Origin: Saprospiraceae bacterium
GTDB taxonomy: Bacteria; Bacteroidota; Bacteroidia; Chitinophagales; Saprospiraceae
Reading direction: 5' to 3'
Length of the DNA stretch: 33,312 nucleotides
Assembly (NCBI GenBank): GCA_020630525.1
Contig: JAHDBF010000004.1
Location: forward strand, 1 to 33,312
The notes under the pieces were generated by a model. It had not been told where the DNA came from. It made no database searches and saw nothing but the letters and a program-made list of their open reading frames with translations. The position numbers were made by a program, and so were the translations under genes. Shown piece after piece: positions 25,841-33,312 of this stretch. Within the stretch, counting starts at the first letter, position 1. Every line of letters begins with the position of its first letter.

Positions 25841-28800
25841 TTGCTGAGAAAATTCATATCATATATTCTGCTAAACCTACTTGTTTTTCAGTTAGGAAAT
25901 AATTTATTATTTGCAAATGGTATTGAAGTAAGTGTGACTACTTCTACACCTGTTTGTGGAGAAGAATGTATTACCCTATTACCAACTATTGAGATGGGAA
26001 CAGCAACCTGTTTTCTTTGGACTTCAAACTTAGGATATTATAATGATTCTGATTTTGAACCAGTTGTTTGCCCAGAGGACGAAGAAACTTTTACCATTAC
26101 CGTATGGAATGATGATTCTGGACCTAACTTGATTACAAACGGGGATTTTGAACTAGGCAATACAGGTTTTAGTTCTGATTACGATTTTGACTCTTGTCCT
26201 CCAGGAAATCAGTGGGGTTCTTTGGGATGTGAGGGTGTATATGTACTAACCACAAATTCAGGAGATACCCATACCAACTTTCCAGATTGTAATGCATTGG
26301 ACGGAGGCATATTTATGGCACTAAATGGAGCTCAAGGACTTCAGAATGTTTGGTGTCAAACGTTAAGTGTAAATCAAAATTCAAAATATGAATTTTCAGC
26401 TTTAGGTGCTTCAATACATCCAGATTCGCCAGCAGAATTACAATTTGCTATAAATGGTAGTCCATTAAGCAACACACTAAGTTTAGCTGGTACTTGTAGC
26501 TGGTTGGAACTACTTGATGTATGGATCTCAGACGCTAATACATCTGCAGAAATCTGTATTACAAACCTAAATACGGCATTGAGTGGAAATGACTTTGCTA
26601 TTGATAATATTTTCTTAGGAGAATATTGCAAAGCTAGTGCAGAGATAACCGTGGCACCTATTTCAGATACTGAACCACCAGTAATTGTAGGAAACGTTGC
26701 AGATATTATGCTAGATTGCGGCGCAGATATTCCGAATATTATTGCCTTAATGACGACAGATAATTGTGACCCTAATTTCCCTCAAGCACTTGTCCCAACT
26801 GTTACAGAGTCAGGCGATCAATGTGAGGAACCTTTAACAATAATACGTACGTACATTGCCACTGATGCCTCTGGCAATACTTCTGAGCCATTTATTCAAA
26901 CAATAATAGTGCGTGCTGATGAAGAAGCTCCAATTATTGAAAGTGGAAACTTAGTAGACGTTACACTTTCTTGTGGTGAGGATATTCCTTTTGCCATAAC
27001 TTTAGTAGCCACTGATGATTGCGATCCAAATTTTCCGCAAAATGTATCACCAATAGAATCAGAATCAGGAGATGGTTGTAGCTCAGATAGAACAATAATA
27101 AGATCATACGAAATAGCTGATCAATGCGGCAACAATGCTATTCCAGTCATACAAACAATAACGATAAAAGCAGATTTAGAAAATCCAATAATCGAAAGTC
27201 CTTCACAAATCGCAGATATAAATTGCCAAGATCCATTGCCGACACAACAAACATTACAGGCCTCCGATGATTGTACACAACAAGTTGATGTCATTGCCTC
27301 TATAGATGATTATGATATAGATAACTGTAGTGGATATACGATTACCTACCGATGGACAGCAATTGATGAATGCGACAATACAGCAGAAGAAACCATTACT
27401 TTTAATGTACTGCCAGACAATAGCATTCCAATTTTTGATTCAAGTCCTGCCAACATTCCAAACGTAAATTGTGGTGACATTCTTCCAACACCAGAAACAT
27501 TAACTGCGACAGATGACTGTGATACAGATTTAGAAATTACGACTGAAGTCATTTCAGAAACAGAAAATATGTGTGATGGATATTCAATAACACACATTTG
27601 GACTGTAGTAGATGATTGCAATAATGAAAATAGCACTTCTACAAGTTTTATGGTTTTACCAGATACAGAAGCCCCAGATTTAGTATTGCCAGATGATATA
27701 ACTGTTGAATGTAACAATATTCCACCTATAGGAATAGCTACTGCAACTGACAACTGTGACAGCAACCCAACTGTAATATTCGTAGAAGAGATAATCAACG
27801 ATGGATCATGTCCATATACTATAGAACGCTCTTGGTATGCAGAAGATATTTGTGGTAATGCCTCAGATATTCAAACACAAACAATAACTGTAGGTGATAC
27901 AGAAAATCCAGAAATATTAAATATTCCTTCCGATATAACTTTAGATTGCTTCAGTGATTTTGAGGCAATTATTCCAGATTTAAATTGGATTGACAATTGT
28001 ACTACTGGGGGAATAGTTATAGGATCGGAAGAACCTAATTCTAGTCAATTAGATTGTAATGGTGGAGAATTTATACGGACTTGGGAAGTCATTGACGCAT
28101 GCAATAACGTAACTACAGAAACACAATCAATTGTAATATTACCAAAATCCGAAGTAGAATGGATCGGAGATTTACCTGTAGACATAACCATCAATTGCGG
28201 TGAAGAAATTCCTGAATTGCCAAATTTAAATTATGCCAATACTGACAATGGGTTTTGCGCAGAATCAGGAACGGTTCCTGTATTTGACGATGGTGCAGAT
28301 TTAATTAATTGTGGTGATAAAAAAATATATTCTTGGTTATTAGAAGAAGATGAAAACAACTGCATAAATGAGCTTCTACACACTATAACAATCAGTGTCC
28401 AAGATACTGAAAATCCAACCTTTATTAATCCACCATTAGATCTCACTATAGATTGCTACACAGACATTCCAATAGCTGAGGAACTTCAATGGGAAGATAA
28501 TTGTTCTGTAGGAGGGTTTTCTATTGCCGCGGAATCAGACATATTCTCAGAATGCTCTGGTGGAGAAATTATAAGAACATGGACAGCTATTGATGATTGT
28601 GGAAATGAAGAAATTTACGAACAAACAATTGAAGTTGAAGCTATAAATCTAGCTAATTGGGTGGTAACATTACCAATAGATATTACGATTCAATGTGGAG
28701 AAGATCCACCCCCATTTATAAGTTTAGATTATTCTAACAATGAATCTAATGAAGGCTGCATTGAAGAAGGAACAATCTCTCCTATCGAAAATGGATCACT

Positions 28801-31800
28801 TAATCAACCGGGAGATCAACTGACGTTAACTTGGGAATACGAATCTTTTTGTGGAAACATACTTTCTCATACTCAAACTATAACCGTTGGAGAAATTCCA
28901 GATGCATTAATTTCTGGGTCGACATCTTTTTGTCCAGGCTCTTCTACAATACTAGGATTAACAGAAAGTTACAATGAATACAACTGGTCTAATGGCTCAA
29001 ATGAACCTGAAATAGAAGTTAGTGAAGAAAACACATATATTGTTACCGTTACTGACATTAACGGATGTACCACTTCAACAGAAATAGAAATTACTATAGA
29101 CAATGAATTATTTCCTTCTATAGATGGGTCAGAAACTATTTGTCCAGATGAGTCAATAACACTGGATGTTGGCAATGGATTCATAAACTACTTATGGAAT
29201 GATGGCAGCGAGGAAGCATCAATAACTATTTATAACGGTGGTTGGTATTCCATAACTGTTTCAGACGATAATGGATGTGAAGGTACTGCAGAAATTTATG
29301 TTGAAGAAGTAGAAGCAGAACAAGTAGAAATCTTAGGTGATCTATCAGTGTGTTTATCTGACCTTGCAATATTAAATGCCAGTGAAGGATTTAGTATCTA
29401 CGAATGGGAAAATGGTGCCATAGGATCAGAAATAGTTGCAGAAATTAATGGAGATTACACGGTAACTGCAACGGATAATAATGGATGTATCTCCTCAACT
29501 TCGGTCGAATTGGAATATGTTGATAATCCAGAACCGATAATCATTGTTGAAGAAGAATTTTGCCAAGGAGAATCTATCACCTTAGAATTAAATGAAAGTT
29601 ATGACTTGTATCTATGGTCAACAGATTCTGAAAATACTAGTATAGAAATTAATGAACCAGGCACATACTCTGTTACTATCACAGATGAAAATGAATGCAC
29701 TGGAGTAGCAACAACTACCATCACTCCTCAGTCAGCACTAAATGTAACCATACAAGGATCACCAAGTTTTTGCGAAGGAGGATATACAACTCTAAGTGCG
29801 GAAGGATGGTCAAGTTACTTTTGGTCGAATAATGAAATTTCATCATCTATCCAAGTAGAATCCGAAGGACTTTATTCATTAACCGTAACTGATGAAAATG
29901 GATGTGAAGCTACTGCTGATATAAATATAACAGTACAAAATTCATTAAACCCAAGCATTTCTGGACCGACAACAATATGTCCCAATTCTAGTATTACACT
30001 AAATACTGAAAACGGTTATACTAGCTATTTATGGAGCAATAATGAAAACACACAAGAAATAAGTATTACTGAAGCAGGATTATACGCTATTACAGTTACA
30101 GATAATTCTAACTGTTCCGGTATTGCAGAAATTAATATCGTAGAATCAATTCCATCAGAAATTTCAATCCTAGGAAATTTAAGTTTCTGTCAAGGTAGTA
30201 CAACTACGTTAACGGTAGATGGCGATTGGCAAAATTATGTTTGGTCTAATAATGCAACAGCTAATACAATACAAGTGGTAGAAGCTGAAAATTATAGTGT
30301 TACCGTAACAGATGCAAATGGATGCACAAATAGTAGTGAAGTTACTGTAAGTGAACAAATAAATCCTACTCCAATAATTGATGGACCTACAGAGTTATGC
30401 AGCGGATCTACAATAAGTCTCCAAACTACAAATACATACAATTCTTATTACTGGAATAATGGAGAGACTACAGAAACAATTTCTGTATCAAATGCTGGCA
30501 TATATAGCCTAACCGTCACTGACGATCTAGGTTGTACTGGTACTAGCAATACAAATATTATTTCTTTAATTGCCGACCAAGTAATTATCGGAGGTTCTAC
30601 ATCTTTCTGTTCTAATTCTTCAACTACACTGGATGGTGGAGATAATTATACTTCTTGGAATTGGTCGACAGGAGAATCTTCTCAAATAATATCAATTAAT
30701 ACAGAAGGAAGTTATAGTGTTACTGTTACTGATCAAAACAATTGTACTTCTAGTAGTCAAGTATTGGTAACTGAAGAAAGTTCTTTATCACCTGTAATCA
30801 CGGGAGATTTAGATTTTTGTTTTGGAGAATCTGGGTTTCTTTCCAGTGGTGAATTCTCTTCTTGGAATTGGAACGGTCCATCAGGAACATACAATACTCA
30901 ACAAATAGAAATTTCTGAAGAAGGAACATATACACTCGAGGTTACAGATGCAAGTGGATGTTCTGGATCCAGTACTGTAGAGGTGAAAATACTAGAAACT
31001 CCAACTCCACAAATAATTGGGAATTTAAACATTTGTCCAGATACAGAGACCATACTTTCTCTCAATGAGTCTTTCTCTACTTATGAATGGAATAATGGAA
31101 ATCAAAGTCAAAATTTCACTATTAATGAGCCAAATACATATAGTGTAACCGTTACAGATTTCAATGGTTGTAAAGCTTCTAGTTCGGTTGAAGTTGTTCA
31201 AGAGAATATTCCTAATTTTGATATTATAAATACTGAATGTGCAGAAGATGGTATGACTTATAGTATCACGTTTAGTACTGATGGAGATACTTTTGAAATC
31301 AATAACAATGAATTAAATACAATAGAAAATACTGACGGGACATTTTCTATCTTCCAAATAGATACTTCAGAAAATGTATCTATTATAATTACAAATAGTG
31401 TTACAACATGTCTTGCAAATTATGATATTGAGGCACCTAATTGTGGGTGCGGTGCCAAAGCCGATATTGGTTCGGGAGTGCTTACATGCGAAATTGAAAA
31501 TATAATATTGGGAGGAGGAAGCACTTCTATTGGACCAGAATTTTTAATAGAATGGTTTGATGAAAATGGAAATCCTCTAGGAAACACAGTAGAACTTTTA
31601 GTCTCTGAACCAGGCATGTACACTATGGTCGTAACTGACCTTATTTTAAACTGTGAGGACATCGCCACTTATTCTGTAGCAGCAAATCAAGATCCTCCAA
31701 TGGCAAACATTTTAGTTGATCCTAGTAATATTATTGATTGTAGTGTTGAAAGTGTTTTCTTATCGGTAGATGATCCGCAACCAGGAATTATGTACAACTG

Positions 31801-33229
31801 GCAAATTGATGATTATGCATTACCTAATGAAATTTCAATAGAAGTATCAAATACTGCAGAAGTATCTTTGGTCGCACTAGATACCGTAACGCTTTGTTCT
31901 TCTATGGATGTGGAAAACATTATTAATGGTGAAGAATATCCTGCCATTACTATTGGGCAACCACTAGATTTAAACTGCTTTAATCATACCATCGTTATTG
32001 ATGCAACAGAAACTGTAACTGGTGAAAATATTCAGCAACAATGGTATGATGAAAATATGATTCCTATTGCGAATGCAAATTCAACTAGCTTAGAAGTACA
32101 AGAACCAGGAACATACTACTTGCAAAACACAGATGTTTCTAATGGCTGTGAATTAATCGAATCTATAAACATTACAGAAAATACAATCAGTCCTGAGATT
32201 AATGCAGGAGAAGATTTGTCAATCCCTTGTAATGAAAATGGAGTACTCATAAATGCAACTATACTAAGTTCTTTTAGTGAAGATCTTACTTTACAATGGT
32301 CTTTCGAAGGCAATATCTTGAACAGTGTTACAAATAATTTAAATCCGATATTTAATCAAGAAGGGATATATCAACTAACAGTTATAGATAATATCAACGG
32401 ATGCAGTGCAAGTGACTCTGTTAATATCAATATGGAAAATGATATCCCAACAGGTTTAAATTTTGAAATAGAATTTTCACCTTGTGGCGACTATACTGAT
32501 GGAGAAATCATCATCCAAGAAACCATTGGAGGAACAGCTCCTTATGAATATCTAGTAAATGAAACTAGTTTAAATGGTTCTAGTATTACAAATCTATCTG
32601 CTGGCGAATACACAATTCAAGTTATTGATAGCAAAGGATGTAGCTATGAAGAGACTATTGAACTACCAACTGGTAATAATATTAATGTATTTGCTAGCCC
32701 CAACAATTTTATTTTAACGAATGGAGATGAAGGAGTCGTAAATCTAATTACTAACTTGGACGACAATATAAATTATATTATTTCCTGGGATAATGAAGAA
32801 GGAGTTTCCTGCACAAATTGCTTATCAGATATTGTATTAAATCCAACAACATCTCAGGATTACAATATTACCCTAATTGATGAAAATGGATGTATCGACA
32901 GTACAAGTATTCGGGTTACTGTGCGACATGTTATTGACATCTATATACCTACAGTTTTTACACCTGATGAAATCGGTGAAAATCAGTATTTTACTGTATT
33001 TACCGATGAAAACATTATTACATTAACAGGTTTTAAAATTTATGATCGTTGGGGCGAATTAATATTTACAACACCAGGAGACATTCTTCCTAATGTACCT
33101 CACTTAGGTTGGAATGGAATCTATAACAACAAACCTGCAAACCCAGGTGTATATGTTTATATAGTTGAATATAAAGATATTGATGGCAATAAAGGTGTGT
33201 CTGTTGGAGACATTACTTTAGTTAGGTAA
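25841..33229 (+). CDS. Giant multidomain surface protein (complete): lectin/CBM-like N-terminal domain, HYR-like modules, 11 x ~70-aa Ig-like repeats, SprB-like repeat, T9SS type B C-terminus
   Basis: 2462 aa; TTG start with signal peptide MLRKFISYILLNLLVFQLGNNLLFANG. 'NLITNGDFELGNTGF...NDFAIDNIFLGEYC' is jelly-roll/CBM-like. Co-linear with the protein ending at 7628. C-terminus 'YIPTVFTPDEIGENQYFTVF...FKIYDRWGELIFTT...GWNGIYNNKPANPGVYVYIVEY...GDITLVR'. Confidence 0.95.
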   Translation: MLRKFISYILLNLLVFQLGNNLLFANGIEVSVTTSTPVCGEECITLLPTIEMGTATCFLWTSNLGYYNDSDFEPVVCPEDEETFTITVWNDDSGPNLITNGDFELGNTGFSSDYDFDSCPPGNQWGSLGCEGVYVLTTNSGDTHTNFPDCNALDGGIFMALNGAQGLQNVWCQTLSVNQNSKYEFSALGASIHPDSPAELQFAINGSPLSNTLSLAGTCSWLELLDVWISDANTSAEICITNLNTALSGNDFAIDNIFLGEYCKASAEITVAPISDTEPPVIVGNVADIMLDCGADIPNIIALMTTDNCDPNFPQALVPTVTESGDQCEEPLTIIRTYIATDASGNTSEPFIQTIIVRADEEAPIIESGNLVDVTLSCGEDIPFAITLVATDDCDPNFPQNVSPIESESGDGCSSDRTIIRSYEIADQCGNNAIPVIQTITIKADLENPIIESPSQIADINCQDPLPTQQTLQASDDCTQQVDVIASIDDYDIDNCSGYTITYRWTAIDECDNTAEETITFNVLPDNSIPIFDSSPANIPNVNCGDILPTPETLTATDDCDTDLEITTEVISETENMCDGYSITHIWTVVDDCNNENSTSTSFMVLPDTEAPDLVLPDDITVECNNIPPIGIATATDNCDSNPTVIFVEEIINDGSCPYTIERSWYAEDICGNASDIQTQTITVGDTENPEILNIPSDITLDCFSDFEAIIPDLNWIDNCTTGGIVIGSEEPNSSQLDCNGGEFIRTWEVIDACNNVTTETQSIVILPKSEVEWIGDLPVDITINCGEEIPELPNLNYANTDNGFCAESGTVPVFDDGADLINCGDKKIYSWLLEEDENNCINELLHTITISVQDTENPTFINPPLDLTIDCYTDIPIAEELQWEDNCSVGGFSIAAESDIFSECSGGEIIRTWTAIDDCGNEEIYEQTIEVEAINLANWVVTLPIDITIQCGEDPPPFISLDYSNNESNEGCIEEGTISPIENGSLNQPGDQLTLTWEYESFCGNILSHTQTITVGEIPDALISGSTSFCPGSSTILGLTESYNEYNWSNGSNEPEIEVSEENTYIVTVTDINGCTTSTEIEITIDNELFPSIDGSETICPDESITLDVGNGFINYLWNDGSEEASITIYNGGWYSITVSDDNGCEGTAEIYVEEVEAEQVEILGDLSVCLSDLAILNASEGFSIYEWENGAIGSEIVAEINGDYTVTATDNNGCISSTSVELEYVDNPEPIIIVEEEFCQGESITLELNESYDLYLWSTDSENTSIEINEPGTYSVTITDENECTGVATTTITPQSALNVTIQGSPSFCEGGYTTLSAEGWSSYFWSNNEISSSIQVESEGLYSLTVTDENGCEATADINITVQNSLNPSISGPTTICPNSSITLNTENGYTSYLWSNNENTQEISITEAGLYAITVTDNSNCSGIAEINIVESIPSEISILGNLSFCQGSTTTLTVDGDWQNYVWSNNATANTIQVVEAENYSVTVTDANGCTNSSEVTVSEQINPTPIIDGPTELCSGSTISLQTTNTYNSYYWNNGETTETISVSNAGIYSLTVTDDLGCTGTSNTNIISLIADQVIIGGSTSFCSNSSTTLDGGDNYTSWNWSTGESSQIISINTEGSYSVTVTDQNNCTSSSQVLVTEESSLSPVITGDLDFCFGESGFLSSGEFSSWNWNGPSGTYNTQQIEISEEGTYTLEVTDASGCSGSSTVEVKILETPTPQIIGNLNICPDTETILSLNESFSTYEWNNGNQSQNFTINEPNTYSVTVTDFNGCKASSSVEVVQENIPNFDIINTECAEDGMTYSITFSTDGDTFEINNNELNTIENTDGTFSIFQIDTSENVSIIITNSVTTCLANYDIEAPNCGCGAKADIGSGVLTCEIENIILGGGSTSIGPEFLIEWFDENGNPLGNTVELLVSEPGMYTMVVTDLILNCEDIATYSVAANQDPPMANILVDPSNIIDCSVESVFLSVDDPQPGIMYNWQIDDYALPNEISIEVSNTAEVSLVALDTVTLCSSMDVENIINGEEYPAITIGQPLDLNCFNHTIVIDATETVTGENIQQQWYDENMIPIANANSTSLEVQEPGTYYLQNTDVSNGCELIESINITENTISPEINAGEDLSIPCNENGVLINATILSSFSEDLTLQWSFEGNILNSVTNNLNPIFNQEGIYQLTVIDNINGCSASDSVNINMENDIPTGLNFEIEFSPCGDYTDGEIIIQETIGGTAPYEYLVNETSLNGSSITNLSAGEYTIQVIDSKGCSYEETIELPTGNNINVFASPNNFILTNGDEGVVNLITNLDDNINYIISWDNEEGVSCTNCLSDIVLNPTTSQDYNITLIDENGCIDSTSIRVTVRHVIDIYIPTVFTPDEIGENQYFTVFTDENIITLTGFKIYDRWGELIFTTPGDILPNVPHLGWNGIYNNKPANPGVYVYIVEYKDIDGNKGVSVGDITLVR
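28898..31204 (+). repeat. 11 tandem ~70-aa Ig-like protein repeats in giant paralog 2
   Basis: Hand alignment with paralog 1: units match its units 1-8 and 13-15. The span is 2307 nt, or 769 aa, about 70 aa per unit. Confidence 0.85.
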
Positions 33230-33273
33230 GACTGGTTAATTTTACAATATAATTCAAAATATAATTCAATAAA

Positions 33274-33312
33274 TAAAGCTTGTTTCAACAAAGCACATTG
33301 AAACAAGCTTTA
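33274..33312 (+). terminator. Hairpin/terminator after giant gene 2 (runs to window edge)
   Basis: taaagcttgtttcaa - caaagcaca - ttgaaacaagcttta, a perfect 15-bp inverted repeat. Any downstream T-tract would lie outside the window. Confidence 0.75.

Noticed and set aside
1-33312. tRNA, rRNA, IS elements, prophage genes, toxin-antitoxin or restriction systems
   Set aside because: Searched by eye on both strands; no supporting ORFs or characteristic sequences found. A tRNAscan/Infernal run would be needed to exclude small RNAs.

Overview
AT-rich Bacteroidota-type DNA, probably Saprospiria/Flavobacteriia-like. The evidence is T9SS type A and type B C-terminal sorting domains, a putative GC-ending '3-coathanger' C-terminus, and a FecR/TonB-receptor set. 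The window is bounded by two tandem, same-strand giant paralogous surface proteins: <1..7628 (5'-truncated) and 25841..33229. Each has HYR-like modules, an array of ~70-aa Ig-like repeats, a SprB-like repeat and a T9SS type B C-terminus. Between them lie: (i) a secreted protein with a putative 3-coathanger C-terminus; (ii) a small Gly/Ala/Glu-rich protein; (iii) a minus-strand five-gene operon of secreted/lipoprotein factors with CsgG-like and FlgP/LPP20-like features; (iv) a vanadium-haloperoxidase/PAP2-like lipoprotein; (v) an ECF sigma - FecR - STN/TonB receptor - secreted alpha/beta-hydrolase operon; (vi) a secreted 1236-aa protein that appears to carry a phosphohistidine swivel motif N-terminal to a PEP/pyruvate-binding (ATP-grasp) domain, with a T9SS type A tail. 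The best candidates for follow-up are the secreted dikinase-like protein, the five-gene CsgG-like operon, and the four-unit expansion/contraction between the giant paralogs. No tRNA, rRNA, CRISPR, IS element or phage feature was recognised. All family assignments come from reading motifs by eye; no searches were run.
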